64,000 nucleotides of DNA. It comes from Cyanidium caldarium (Eukaryota > Rhodophyta > Bangiophyceae > Cyanidiales > Cyanidiaceae). Where the stretch lies: NCBI GenBank assembly GCA_026184775.1, contig JANCYW010000016.1:186001-250000 (forward strand). Reading direction: 5' to 3'. Both the position numbers and the translations under genes were made by a program. The notes under the pieces are model-generated. The model had not been told where the DNA came from, did no database searches, and saw nothing but the letters and a program-made list of their open reading frames with translations. Below, in pieces: positions 1 to 9,029 of this stretch (position 1 is its first letter; each line of letters begins with the position of its first letter).

Positions 1-435
1 GGCCATAGTCGACTCGAGCGCCTCCCTAAACGACTCCAACACCGACTCGTCCCAGTCGGCCGGCGCCGCCACGTAAAAGTACGGCAGAAAGCCGTGCACC
101 CGACACAGCACCGAGTGGCCCTCGCCCGTCACCCCGTACACGCGAATCACCGCCGACTCATGCCCCTCCTCGCCGCGCTCCACCACATAGTCGCAAGCCG
201 TCTGGTTAAACAACAGCGCCTCCTGCCCCATACGGAACCCGGACGGCACCGGCGGCCGACCAAACGTGCCGCGCAACGCCTCCACCGTCAGCCGGTCCGA
301 CGTGCCCGCGCGCCACTCCACCCCGCCGCCCTCCAACGGCGCCTCCGCAGGCGCATCGTCATACTCCGCCAACTCACACTCCTCCGGCACGCTCACCTCC
401 TCGTAGTCTTCCACCTCTGGCGAGTCGCGATCCAT
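1..435 (-). CDS. POLD1: DNA polymerase delta catalytic subunit, N-terminal part (cut by window edge)
   Basis: The first 145 codons of a minus-strand frame that leaves the window at position 1 without a stop. It starts at an ATG whose complement lies at 433-435. An acidic N-terminal stretch (EVEDYEEVSVPEECELAEYD) is followed by a run typical of the start of the B-family polymerase delta fold: LFNQTACDYVV, then IRVYGVTGEGHSVLCRVHGF and LPYFYVAAP. In the family this region leads into the exonuclease domain, and the polymerase and CysA/CysB metal sites are beyond the edge. The enzyme synthesises the lagging strand with PCNA in the nucleus. It is divergent from the OTU1 gene at 585, with 149 bp between the two starts. 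No intron is seen in this part. Epsilon and zeta polymerases do not carry this particular N-terminal motif order. Confidence 0.88.
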   Translation of the reverse strand, partial: MDRDSPEVEDYEEVSVPEECELAEYDDAPAEAPLEGGGVEWRAGTSDRLTVEALRGTFGRPPVPSGFRMGQEALLFNQTACDYVVERGEEGHESAVIRVYGVTGEGHSVLCRVHGFLPYFYVAAPADWDESVLESFREALESTMA

Positions 436-584
436 ACTTTCGCGTTGCGCACCCTTTGAAAAGAGCGAACCTCTTCGCGCGACCCTCGGCAGCAACATGG
501 GCGCGCGCGAATCGGCGGCGGTCGCTCGAGAGCGAGGGCGGCACGGTGGGGGGCGCTCGGGTTCGAGAGCGCCTCTCACTCAGT
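436..584. promoter_or_regulatory. Bidirectional promoter region, POLD1 / OTU1
   Basis: A 149-bp spacer between two divergent ATGs, so it must hold the promoters and 5' leaders of both genes. An in-frame TTG-started extension of the OTU1 frame covers it but has no ATG. No TATA box is evident. Confidence 0.4.
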
Positions 585-1565
585 ATGAGTGAAAAGAGTG
601 ACCTGATCAGTCTGAGGGTGCGCAGTGCAGGTGGAACGTCGACGGTGCGAGTGGCGCGTGGGGGGTGCGTGGCGGACTTGCTGGAGGCAGTGCGTGGAGC
701 GACGGGCATCGCGGACCCGAAGGTGTCCGTCGGGTTTCCGCCGCGGTCGCTGCCGACGGAAAGTGAGAAAAGTCTAGTGGGCGTCGTGTCCCACGGCGAT
801 GTGCTCACGGTGGGGAGCGGGGTTGGTAGGTTGGATGCAGCGTCCAGCGCCGCCACGGCTGATCTCGGTGCTCGGAGCGCTTCCAACGGTTTGGCGAGCC
901 GCCCCGCGGACGCCGCAGAGGCTGCAGCCGGGACGCCACCCGGCGTGCACCGAATGGAGCGCGTGCCGGTGCCCGACGACAACTCGTGCCTGTTCCGGGC
1001 GGTGGCGTATGCGGTGCGGCCGTTGCTGGGCGGGGAGACCATCCCGGTCGAGCACTTGCGAGCGCTGATCGCCAGTGCGGTGCGGGAGGATGCCGATTTG
1101 TATACCGAGGCGTTTACTGGGCGGTCCAATACCGAGTATCAGTCGTGGATACAGCAGCCGACCAGCTGGGGCGGCGCCATCGAGCTGAGCATTTTGTCGA
1201 AGCACTTTGCGCTGCAGATTGCCAGTTTCGATGTGCGCACGCAGCGGTTGTACGTGTTCGGCGAGGGCGAGAACTACTCGTCACGGATCTATTTATGCTA
1301 CGATGGCATCCACTACGATCCGTTGGTAGCGGCAGGTGCCGGGCACGGGTGCGACCCGGGTGGGACGACGCTCTTCGCCAGCGACGACGCCCCGGCCGAG
1401 GAGGCGGCCCGCGCGCTCGTGGCCATGCTGCATGCCTCGAGAGAGTACACCGACACCGCCAACTTTACGCTCATGTGCAAGTTGTGCAAAGCGCAAGTGC
1501 GCGGCGAAGAAGAGGCCGTTCGGCACTCTAAGGCCACCGGCCATGCGGAGTTTGCCGAGCGCTGA
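585..1565 (+). CDS. OTU1: OTU1/YOD1-type ubiquitin thioesterase
   Basis: A 326-residue deubiquitinase of the YOD1/Otu1 type, which acts with the Cdc48/p97 ATPase in ER-associated degradation. Residues 1-80 look like the UBX-like N-terminal domain of the family (ubiquitin fold, DVLTVGSGVG at its end). The OTU domain has the catalytic-Cys motif DDNSCLFRA (Cys at about 135) and the catalytic-His motif YDGIHYDPL (His at about 243). The C-terminus carries a C2H2 finger (CKLCKAQV, then two His in RHSKATGH), as in yeast Otu1. The start at 585 (MSEKSDLISLRV) is the first ATG; the longer open frame begins only at TTG. Its end faces the end of the Era gene 116 bp away. Confidence 0.9.
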   Translation: MSEKSDLISLRVRSAGGTSTVRVARGGCVADLLEAVRGATGIADPKVSVGFPPRSLPTESEKSLVGVVSHGDVLTVGSGVGRLDAASSAATADLGARSASNGLASRPADAAEAAAGTPPGVHRMERVPVPDDNSCLFRAVAYAVRPLLGGETIPVEHLRALIASAVREDADLYTEAFTGRSNTEYQSWIQQPTSWGGAIELSILSKHFALQIASFDVRTQRLYVFGEGENYSSRIYLCYDGIHYDPLVAAGAGHGCDPGGTTLFASDDAPAEEAARALVAMLHASREYTDTANFTLMCKLCKAQVRGEEEAVRHSKATGHAEFAER

Positions 1566-1681
1566 GCACGACCTCCCCAGTGGATGGCAGCGGCAGCACG
1601 CGCCACCGAAACGGCACGGATGCCGGATCACTCACAACAACGAGTCCGGGCACATTCAGCGCAGCTACGTGCGGCCGCGCC

Positions 1682-2836
1682 CTAAACATCGTACTCCAGC
1701 CCCCAACTGCGAAAGTGGGCGGGATTCTCGTCCCATTTGCGGCTCTTGACGTGCAGGTACAGGTGCACTTTGCGGTCGAACAGGCGCTCCATCGCCAACC
1801 GCGCCTGCGTGCCGATGCTCTTGATGCGCGAGCCCTTGGCGCCGGCCACGATGCCCTTCTGGCTGTCGCGCGTGACCAGGACAGTGCACAGAATGACCAC
1901 CGAGCCGTCCGGCCGCTCCGTCCACTCCTCGGTCTCCACCGCAGTCGCGTACGGCAGCTCGTGCCGCAGCTGCAGGAACACTTGCTCTCGGACGATTTCG
2001 GCAGCCAGCAGCCGCTGCGGCATGTCCGACAGGTCGTCTTCCGGATACAGCCACGGGCCTACCGGTGACAGCTCGGCCAGACGCCGGCGCATGCGGTCGA
2101 TGCCCGTGCCACGCAGCGCCGATACCACGAACACCTCATCGACCGCCTGCTGCCCGCCGACGACCTCGCGCATGCGGCTGACCAGCGCGTCGCGCTCGGG
2201 CTCCGGCACCAGGTCGATCTTGTTCACCGTCAGCGAGACGTGCGCTTTGAGTTGGCCGTTCGCTCGTCGCGTCGCCACCGCCTCCACAATCTCCTGCTGC
2301 GTGTCGTTCAGTTTGCCGGCCGACTGCCAAAACTCGCGGCCGTCGAAGATGAGCGACACCATATCGGTGCCGCTGCCGCTCTGCCACGCCGCCCTCACCA
2401 TGGCGCGGTCCAGTCGCCGCTTCGCCCGGAATATGCCCGGTGTGTCCAGGAAGACCAGCTGCGCGTTGCAGCTGCGCTCTACCACGATGCCCGTCACCCG
2501 CGTTCGCGTCGTCTGCACCTTGGGAGACACGATGGCCACCTTGGCGCCTACCAGCGCGTTCATCAGCGTCGACTTGCCGGTGTTAGACGGCCCCAGGAAC
2601 GACACAAACCCACAACGCGGAGCGCCCGCGGGAGCTGTCTCCGCGGACGACTCTCCGCCAGCCGCCGCCGTTGCGCCGGCGGCTGCTCGACACCAACGCA
2701 CCCGGCGCGCCACCCGGCGCGACCCTGCGTTTGTGCGCAACGAGCGCAGAGTCTCCACCCACTCCCCACGTGGCGCTCGTGCACAGCCCCAGGTATTCAC
2801 CGCTGGGCCGGACGTAGCGCAGAATGCAGCCACCAT
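1682..2836 (-). CDS. ERA: Era-like GTPase, organellar
   Basis: A 385-residue Era family GTPase, which in bacteria and organelles helps mature the small ribosomal subunit by binding the 3' end of its rRNA. Visible G motifs: G1 GPSNTGKST near residues 82-90, G3 DTPG, G4 NKID, then an SA motif for G5. The C-terminal KH domain has GIVAGAKGSRIKSIG. The first ~75 residues are rich in Arg, Ala and Ser with few acidic residues, as expected of a plastid or mitochondrial targeting peptide; which organelle cannot be decided by eye. Residues after G3 read RAKRRLDRAMVRAAW, matching the Era switch II area. The start chosen is the first ATG (complement at 2834-2836); a longer frame up to 3031 lacks an ATG. 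Confidence 0.9.
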   Translation of the reverse strand: MVAAFCATSGPAVNTWGCARAPRGEWVETLRSLRTNAGSRRVARRVRWCRAAAGATAAAGGESSAETAPAGAPRCGFVSFLGPSNTGKSTLMNALVGAKVAIVSPKVQTTRTRVTGIVVERSCNAQLVFLDTPGIFRAKRRLDRAMVRAAWQSGSGTDMVSLIFDGREFWQSAGKLNDTQQEIVEAVATRRANGQLKAHVSLTVNKIDLVPEPERDALVSRMREVVGGQQAVDEVFVVSALRGTGIDRMRRRLAELSPVGPWLYPEDDLSDMPQRLLAAEIVREQVFLQLRHELPYATAVETEEWTERPDGSVVILCTVLVTRDSQKGIVAGAKGSRIKSIGTQARLAMERLFDRKVHLYLHVKSRKWDENPAHFRSWGLEYDV

Positions 2837-3142
2837 GAGCGGCTGTGGTGCCACGCAGCGCGTGAGATGAGCAAACCAGCGGTCGACGAGTCCTCTCACA
2901 TGCAAAGCCCATTCGCTCCATCCGCAAAGGGCGCGGCGCGGAACCGCAAGTTGGCGAATGGGGCAACTGCGGGAAGCACGGAGCCGCCGCTGTTCGGGAG
3001 GGAGCACTGACAGCGCGCGGGAGAGCCGCAAGTGTAGTTACACGGCGATCGCGTGGGCGGTGACCGGTGGTGCTGCTTGTGCGAGCAGTTGGGCGAGGCG
3101 ACGGGGACGTTGGGGCGCTCGGGTTCATTCACTCCAGCGTTC
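2837..3142. promoter_or_regulatory. Divergent spacer, Era / homogentisate prenyltransferase
   Basis: 306 bp between the two start codons, GC-rich. It should contain both promoters and leaders. No further gene, RNA or repeat was recognised. Confidence 0.35.
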
Positions 3143-4375
3143 ATGATCGTCGCATGGTGCGGCTGCAGCCCGGCCCCTCGCCCAGCGCGGAGTGGGCGCC
3201 TCCGGGCAGGATCGGGCGACGGCGTGAGGCGAGCTGAGGTTGTCTGGTTGAGGCGGCGTGCTTGTCGCGGTGTGGCGGCCTTGCGGTTGTCCCGAGAGTC
3301 GCCGCAGTTTGCGTCCAACGAGAGCGTCGCGGTGGATGCCACGGGCGCCGAGCACTCGCATCCCCGCCAGTTGCGGGAGCGCATCGAGTTTCTGCCGCTC
3401 GACGGACTGCCGAGGCTGCTGCGAGCGCCGCTGGTGTTGCTGAAGTTTTCACGACCGCACACCATTCTCGGCAGCGCCGTGTCCATCGTGTCGTTGACGC
3501 TGATGGGGGCATTGTCGGTGGCTTCAGGGCCGGTGTGCGCCACGACTGCGTTTTGGATGCGCTATCTGAGCGTTTTGATGGTGGCGTTGGTGCCGTCGAT
3601 GTTGATGAACGTGTACATCGTTGGGCTGAATCAGGTGTTCGACGTCTCCATCGACCGCGTGAACAAGCCGTATTTGCCGTTGGCGAGCGGCGAGTTGTCT
3701 GTCCGTGCGGGCGCGTCGATCGCGGTGACCAGCCTGGTGGCTGCGCTTGCGCTAGGGTTTGCGCTGCCGCTGACCACCACGGCGTTGCGGGTGGCGCTGA
3801 TTCTGAGCGCCCTCATCGGCACGGCGTACTCGTTGCCGCCGGTGCGTTTGAAGCGTTTCGCGCTGTTGGCGTCTCTGTGTGTGCTGTGCGTCCGCGGCGC
3901 AGTGATCAACCTAGGTTTCTTCGCACACGCGCTTCTGGGCTTGAGCGCCAGTCCGTTGCTGGTGGCGCACAAGTTCACCCCGGTGATCCGCTTTGCGACG
4001 GCGTTCTTTGTGCTATTCGGAGTGGTGATCGCACTGATGAAGGACATTCCGGACGTCCGCGGGGACCGCGCGCACCAGCTGCGGAGTTTCTCGGTGCGGT
4101 TCGGTGAACGCCGAGTGTTCTGGTTCTGTGTAAGTACACTGGTGGGCATGTACGCTGCGGCAGCAGTGGCGTGCCTGACGCCGTGGCTGGCGACGCGATC
4201 GCTGGTGCGCTCCGCCGCCGGCAGCCTGGCTCACCTGGGAATGGGTGCATGGCTGCTGCGGCGCTCCGTGCGCGTACGGGAAGAGGAGGGCAATCCCTCC
4301 GCCGTGTACGACTTTTATATGGACGTCTGGACGTGCTTTTACCTGGAGTATCTAGTGCTGCCGCTGCTTTGTTAG
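3143..4375 (+). CDS. Homogentisate prenyltransferase (UbiA family, plastid)
   Basis: A 410-residue membrane prenyltransferase of the UbiA family. The first Asp-rich motif is NQVFDVSIDRVNKPYLPLAS and the second is KDIPDVRGDRAHQLRSFSVR. FSRPHTILGSAVSIVSL just upstream is typical of the homogentisate phytyl/solanesyl transferases (VTE2, HST) that make tocopherol or plastoquinone in the plastid inner envelope. About eight hydrophobic segments follow. Residues 1-95 form an Arg-rich N-terminal extension consistent with a transit peptide. Start is the first ATG (MIVAWCGC); the frame upstream is open only from a GTG. Motifs alone do not separate VTE2 (phytyl) from HST (solanesyl). Confidence 0.85.
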   Translation: MIVAWCGCSPAPRPARSGRLRAGSGDGVRRAEVVWLRRRACRGVAALRLSRESPQFASNESVAVDATGAEHSHPRQLRERIEFLPLDGLPRLLRAPLVLLKFSRPHTILGSAVSIVSLTLMGALSVASGPVCATTAFWMRYLSVLMVALVPSMLMNVYIVGLNQVFDVSIDRVNKPYLPLASGELSVRAGASIAVTSLVAALALGFALPLTTTALRVALILSALIGTAYSLPPVRLKRFALLASLCVLCVRGAVINLGFFAHALLGLSASPLLVAHKFTPVIRFATAFFVLFGVVIALMKDIPDVRGDRAHQLRSFSVRFGERRVFWFCVSTLVGMYAAAAVACLTPWLATRSLVRSAAGSLAHLGMGAWLLRRSVRVREEEGNPSAVYDFYMDVWTCFYLEYLVLPLLC

Positions 4376-4739
4376 GATGAACGCCAAGGGGTGTAAACGG
4401 CTTTTTTGAGGACTTGCGTGTCGCGCAGAGCGTGCGGGAAAGTGGGAAACTGTGCACGGAGCGAGCACCGACTCGGCAGGGACGCGGGTGGGCGCAGAAA
4501 TTCTGAATATCCGCAGGCAAATACGCGAAACGACTCCGGAAAATTTACTGGGATTTCCCGCAAATTTCGTCGTGCATTCAGAGTTTCGCTTATTTTTGTC
4601 GTATGTCCGGTGCTCCCGCCTGGTGCACCACGCAAGTGCCCATGTTTCCATCGCTCGTTTACAAAATGGCGGCGCCCACTCCACCTCCTTCCAAGCAGCA
4701 AGCCGTGCCTGGTGCAGCTACCGCCACCATCGCCTTTTT
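4376..4739. other. Long tail-to-tail spacer with imperfect inverted repeat
   Basis: 364 bp between two convergent stops, much longer than other convergent gaps here (overlap to ~150 bp) and AT-richer than its surroundings. GAAATTCTGAAT at 4497-4508 and ATTCAGAGTTTC at 4576-4587 are inverted copies matching at 11 of 12 positions, enclosing further weaker complementarity. No protein frame looks real. It may hold a structured RNA or simply two long 3' UTRs. Confidence 0.35.
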
Positions 4740-5645
4740 TTACGCTTCTCCGATCAGCAACTTCTGGCCGTCCTCGATAAATGCGTACGTGGGCACCTCC
4801 AGGTTCAGCGGCGCCGGGCCCTTTCGCACGCGCCCGCTCATGTCGTAGTGACTGCCGTGGCACGGACAGAAGAAGCCGTTCCACTCGCCGGCGTTGGCGA
4901 TCGGCACGCAGCCCAGGTGCGTACACACACCAATCACCACCAGCCATTCTGGGTCGAGCACGCGCTCGGAGTCGGGCTGTGGATCCCGCAGCGACGCCTC
5001 GTCATCTTTCTGGGCGAGAGCGATCTCCTCGCGAGTGCGATGCCGGATCATCACCGGCTTGCCGCGCCACTTGATCGTTGCCGTCTGTCCCAGCGGTATA
5101 GCTGCCAACTCCACCTCCACCGTACCCAGCGCCAACACATCGGCAGACGCACTCATCGTGTATATGAGTTTCAGGATGAGAACGCGCGCAGCCGACAGCG
5201 CCACAAACTTGGCCGTGCCCAGCACCAGGTACGTGAACGCCCGGCGGGTGGGGTCGCCCCGCGGCGTCAAGTGTGGCTCACGGAAGTATTCGTCAGCGTA
5301 GCCAACGGGCAGCGCCGTCGACTGCGCCTCCCCACCAACCGGTCGCATCGTGCCCGTGCCGCCTGGTTGCAGCGCGCCCGGCCCGGTAGCCGACGCTAGT
5401 CCGCGGCACCCGTACCGCTGATCATAACCATTCAGCAGTCCTGGCGCGCAAGCAGCTCGGGAGAGCGACGGCGCAGGGCGCGCAGCGACACTGGAGAAGG
5501 CGCTCAGCGGTCGCTGCGCGGGTCGTACGCCGCCCCAACCGCATCGTCGCGACGTCGCGTTGATCAACTTCGTCTCGCCCTCGCGACCCACTCTCGCGCG
5601 CGTTAGCGCCGCCGCAGCCGCACGCGCCACCGATCTCCAACGCAT
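4740..5645 (-). CDS. RIP1: Cytochrome bc1 complex Rieske iron-sulfur subunit (mitochondrial)
   Basis: A 301-residue Rieske protein of respiratory complex III, which moves electrons from ubiquinol to cytochrome c1. The [2Fe-2S] ligands lie in CTHLGCVP and CPCHGSHYD near the C-terminus, with the proline loop [10 protein letters not shown]. One membrane helix ([20 protein letters not shown]) precedes the hinge [11 protein letters not shown]. The N-terminus ([16 protein letters not shown]) is a clear mitochondrial presequence. The spacing TREEIALAQ to [10 protein letters not shown] and the full cluster motif fit the mitochondrial form, not plastid PetC. The start is the ATG at 5645; the frame upstream is open but overlaps COX19. 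It shares a 271-bp divergent promoter with COX19, another respiratory gene. Confidence 0.95.
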   Translation of the reverse strand: MRWRSVARAAAAALTRARVGREGETKLINATSRRCGWGGVRPAQRPLSAFSSVAARPAPSLSRAACAPGLLNGYDQRYGCRGLASATGPGALQPGGTGTMRPVGGEAQSTALPVGYADEYFREPHLTPRGDPTRRAFTYLVLGTAKFVALSAARVLILKLIYTMSASADVLALGTVEVELAAIPLGQTATIKWRGKPVMIRHRTREEIALAQKDDEASLRDPQPDSERVLDPEWLVVIGVCTHLGCVPIANAGEWNGFFCPCHGSHYDMSGRVRKGPAPLNLEVPTYAFIEDGQKLLIGEA

Positions 5646-5916
5646 CACGCACTCCCCACAACGGACAAAGGCGGCACGCACACTGCACAACAACCGCCAC
5701 CGGTGAACAACCGTAGGCAGGGAGTTCTCCGAGCGCCCTCGCGCTCTCGCGCCCGAGTCGAATTTGCGTCCGCGGCTCCGAATTCCTCTTTCGGGCTTCC
5801 TGCAATCGAAGGCCGTTCCTCCGCTGCCGCACCTGAGACTTTCCTTGCGGCGACGCTGGGCCGAAAAGGAGCTTCCACCGTTTGACTGCTCAACTGTCTG
5901 ACAGTTGTGGTGGTGC
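5646..5916. promoter_or_regulatory. Shared promoter of two respiratory genes (Rieske / COX19)
   Basis: 271 bp between two divergent ATGs serving complex III and complex IV assembly. Joint control is plausible from this arrangement. TGACTGCTCAACTGTCTGAC-like sequence near 5882 includes a short CTGTCTGACAG imperfect dyad; no known site can be named. Confidence 0.35.
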
Positions 5917-6315
5917 ATGTCGTCCACAACTGCCCTAGGTGGAGGTCGGCCGGTGCCGCCCAAGCCACCCGAGCGCGGCTCATTCCCGCTCGACCACGAG
6001 GGCGTGTGCGGGGAGTTTGCGCGGGCCGTCCTGCGGTGTCTGCAAGAGCGGAGGGGCGTGTCGGCGGCGTGTCGCGCGGAGCAGAAAGCGTACTTGCGGT
6101 GCCGCATGGAACGCGGACTTATGGCACCGGACTCGTTGGAGAACATGGGGTACGACGAGCAGAACGAGGCGGCGCTAGACGCGTTTACGCACTCCTCGGC
6201 GTCGGCGGCGACGTCCGAGGAGGCGGCAGAGCTGCAGCGCGGCACACACGTGGCCGGTCTCAAGTATCACCGGCGAAGGCGAGAGGCGTCCGCGGACCGA
6301 GGACACGCCCGGTGA
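5917..6315 (+). CDS. COX19: COX19-like cytochrome c oxidase assembly protein
   Basis: A 132-residue twin CX9C protein of the mitochondrial intermembrane space, needed for copper delivery during cytochrome oxidase assembly. [18 protein letters not shown] is the family's N-terminal signature. The two CX9C helices are visible: [11 protein letters not shown] and [11 protein letters not shown], followed by RMERGLM and a conserved LENMGY. These proteins use the Mia40 import route and need no presequence, consistent with the short N-terminus. Start is the second in-frame codon choice (ATG at 5917, MSSTTALGG); a GTG-started extension of four residues precedes it. The C-terminal 40 residues are a lineage-specific tail. 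Confidence 0.92.
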   Translation: MSSTTALGGGRPVPPKPPERGSFPLDHEGVCGEFARAVLRCLQERRGVSAACRAEQKAYLRCRMERGLMAPDSLENMGYDEQNEAALDAFTHSSASAATSEEAAELQRGTHVAGLKYHRRRREASADRGHAR

Positions 6316-6341
6316 GCTCTGAGCGGATCGGGTCGGTCGGT

Positions 6342-8567
6342 TTATTGCGCCGTGTCGCCAGCGGCTGAAGTAGCGTTCATGAGCTGGAAGACCCAGGCGG
6401 CGGAGTCGTCCCGGCTATTCGGGTCGCCGCCGCACTCATCCTGAGGCAGTGGCGCCTGCGTAGCCGGCGGCGGCTCGCGTCTCGGCGGCAACGCTGATAC
6501 GGCCGCCGCGCCGGAGGCGTTTTCCCGCTGGCCGACCGCGGAACGGCCGTGTGGCCCGCTCATCAGTATGCCGAGAAGGCTGTCGGCAGGTGCCAACAGG
6601 GGCGCCGGCTCCGACTCGGCGGATGCGACGGCGCCCACCGGGTCCGTTGGTGGCATCGCGCAGACACGGTTGCGAGAAGGGCGCTCACGCGGCAGTACCG
6701 CATGCGTGCCGCTCGCCTCCGCAGTTTTGGTGTCTCTCTGAGAGGGCGCTTCGGGACGAACATGCGGTCCGCTGCTGGCAATCGGGCGGTCCGCGCTCGG
6801 CGACGAGGCGGCGGCTGCAGCTGCAGCGCCCGCAGGCGAATCTTCGCGATGCTGGCCGAGCCAGGCGTACTCGACGCGCAGGTATTCCGGACAACCGCAC
6901 GCCCGATGAACATCATCCATGACAATGCCGTCGCCGTGCTGCGCGCGCGACCACCATTGCGACAGCTGCATGCATGTCTCGGCGCCACTGGTTCTGTCTG
7001 CGATGCTCCACTCGGGGGGTGTCACATGTGGCGGCGGCACCACTCGCAGCCGTAACCGGTCCCGCGCCTGCGCCGCGCCCCCCTCCGAGGCCGCATCGGC
7101 CAGCGACTGGGACATGCAATCTTCCCACCGACGGACCAAATAGTCGAAAACTGCACCGAGCCGTTTCGAGGCGCGCAGCGTCAACAGGATGCGCGGATTG
7201 CGCTCGTGTTGCACCAGCACGGTCTCTTCCGGCGCGTCGAGTTGCGGCACGATTTGCAGACAAATCTCGCGCCTCTGCCGCGTGAGTGCGGCGTCCACCA
7301 ACTCACCCGTCGGCGGTCGTACACGCTTTGCCGGTTGTGCACGGGTGCCGGGCTCGTCGTGGGAGCGGCGCGGGACGGGCGCTTCAGCGCCGCATTCGAC
7401 GTTGTCGGACGGCGGTGGCGGTGTCTCTGCAGAGAGTTGCACCTCTGGCAGCAGCCTCTGAAGCAGTGCCACAGACCAGTGGATCGCGTCGGTGAGCGTG
7501 GCCCATTTGCTGGCGGCACCGGGCGCCAACCGCTCTTTGGCGTCGGTGCTGTCGGCGTCCTTGTCGTCAGAGGAGGGCATTCGCGGGTCGATCTCGCGGG
7601 CGGCAAACAGCACCCGAATCTGCAGCTGCGGCGGCAGGAGGCGTTCGAAGAGGTGCAGCGACTCGGCGATATGCGCGACATCCGGCCGCGCCGCAGCCGC
7701 CCGCTTCACCGGGTCGATAGCGCGCCGCAGGCATCGGTGGAAGAGGCCGGTAACCTGCGACGCCGAGCGCGTCCGCAACACGCTGGCGATGACCGGGAAG
7801 TTGCGCCCGAACTTTTGCAGGGCATCATAAAAGTGGTTCACTTCCTCGGCCGTCCACACGCCGACGTTCAGACCGGTGGCCGGGTCGGGACTTTTGAAGC
7901 TGCCCTCCGCGGCAGCCGTCGGGCTGACCGCCCTCGCCACGCCCATGTCGCTGCGCTCGCCTTCAGGATCGCCGCGTCGCTTTCGAGCGGGAGTTTTGGT
8001 AGTTGGCCGACGTTTGGCGGTCGGCGGCGGGTCCACGCTCTCCGTCGTCGCCGCCGCCGCCGGCGGCGGCGGCAACGGTCGGGCCGGCATATCCGCAAAG
8101 CCGCCGCCGGGTGCCGGGCCAGCCGGTGCCGCGGTCGCATAGTCCGGCCCGTACCAGCTGGCGTCCCACAGTGTACGCCACCCCAAGGCGCCGTAGCGAC
8201 TGGACTGGGAGGCGTCCGGTGCTAGAGCCGCCACCGACGGCAGCAGACCGACGTGGCCGATCGGCGCGTCCGCGGCGCCCCGACTCGCGCCATTCGGCCC
8301 GGGAAATCCACTCAGCGACGCCGGCGCCTGCAGCACGCTGTTGGCGAACAGCCCGAACGACGTCGGCGCGTGATGACTGCCCGGGAACACCTGCGTGCCG
8401 AACACACAGCTCTGCGAGTTGTGCTCACCCGCCGTCCACAGCAGCGACGGCGGCATGACGTTGGTGAATGAGAACAGCTCCTGGCCCCCTGCGGCGGTGT
8501 GCTGGACGTCGCCGCTGGACGCACCTGCTGCTCGCAGCGGCACCCCCCGCCCTCCCGACGAACCCAT
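6342..8567 (-). CDS. SANT/Myb-domain nuclear protein, cramped/TKI1-like
   Basis: A 741-residue largely low-complexity protein (Ala, Pro, Ser rich) with one SANT domain near residue 245: VWTAEEVNHFYDALQKFG then RNFPVIASVLRTRSASQVTG. Further on, LQIVPQLDAPEETVLV and NPRILLTLRASKRLGAVF followed by RRWEDC resemble the second conserved block of cramped (CRAMP1) and plant TSL-kinase-interacting protein 1, where a NPxLxLTLS-K-L-V-LxxKW pattern follows the SANT domain. CRAMP1 controls linker histone genes in animals. A basic stretch (KRRPTTKTPARKRRGDP) may be a nuclear signal. The ATG at 8567 is the first in the frame. Its stop is 26 bp from the COX19 stop. The family assignment is from memory of motifs and is moderate. 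Confidence 0.6.
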   Translation of the reverse strand: MGSSGGRGVPLRAAGASSGDVQHTAAGGQELFSFTNVMPPSLLWTAGEHNSQSCVFGTQVFPGSHHAPTSFGLFANSVLQAPASLSGFPGPNGASRGAADAPIGHVGLLPSVAALAPDASQSSRYGALGWRTLWDASWYGPDYATAAPAGPAPGGGFADMPARPLPPPPAAAATTESVDPPPTAKRRPTTKTPARKRRGDPEGERSDMGVARAVSPTAAAEGSFKSPDPATGLNVGVWTAEEVNHFYDALQKFGRNFPVIASVLRTRSASQVTGLFHRCLRRAIDPVKRAAAARPDVAHIAESLHLFERLLPPQLQIRVLFAAREIDPRMPSSDDKDADSTDAKERLAPGAASKWATLTDAIHWSVALLQRLLPEVQLSAETPPPPSDNVECGAEAPVPRRSHDEPGTRAQPAKRVRPPTGELVDAALTRQRREICLQIVPQLDAPEETVLVQHERNPRILLTLRASKRLGAVFDYLVRRWEDCMSQSLADAASEGGAAQARDRLRLRVVPPPHVTPPEWSIADRTSGAETCMQLSQWWSRAQHGDGIVMDDVHRACGCPEYLRVEYAWLGQHREDSPAGAAAAAAASSPSADRPIASSGPHVRPEAPSQRDTKTAEASGTHAVLPRERPSRNRVCAMPPTDPVGAVASAESEPAPLLAPADSLLGILMSGPHGRSAVGQRENASGAAAVSALPPRREPPPATQAPLPQDECGGDPNSRDDSAAWVFQLMNATSAAGDTAQ

Positions 8568-9029
8568 GCCGACCGACCACTCTCGGTTGGTCTCCACAGC
8601 TGCGACGCCGGCCCACGAGCTCTGCACCGCACACCGCCCCACCAGCCGTCCGTCCTCGTCGGCGGTCGCCCCGCCGACTCTCGAGGCACCCTCGCACGCG
8701 CACGGGACGATCCACCGCTTCCGCGCAGCACGCTGCAACGCGCCCGCTCCACCACCCAGCGCCTGTCGCGAACAACTGCCGCTCCCTCACGGAATGCCAC
8801 GCACGCCCTCCCGAACACTCTCCGCCCACTCTGCACCATCCGCCGGCAGCACGCCCCCAACGAGTCGCTCGCCCTCAGCCACCGCGTGCGGGAAAGCGCG
8901 CGCGCGTTGCGCGGCAAAAATTTTCGAATTGCGTTCCCGCCACGGCGGTGGCCGTTTCCGGTTGGAGACGGCTGCGCGGCGTGGTCACAGCGGCGCGAGG
9001 GCATCGCGGCGGCCGGACGGGGGAGCGGA
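8568..9029. promoter_or_regulatory. Divergent spacer between two SANT-domain genes
   Basis: 462 bp between the start of the cramped-like gene and the SANT/U-box-like gene. It holds both promoters. An AT-rich patch GGCAAAAATTTTCGAATTG lies near 8913-8931 in otherwise GC-rich sequence. No other feature was recognised. Confidence 0.3.
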
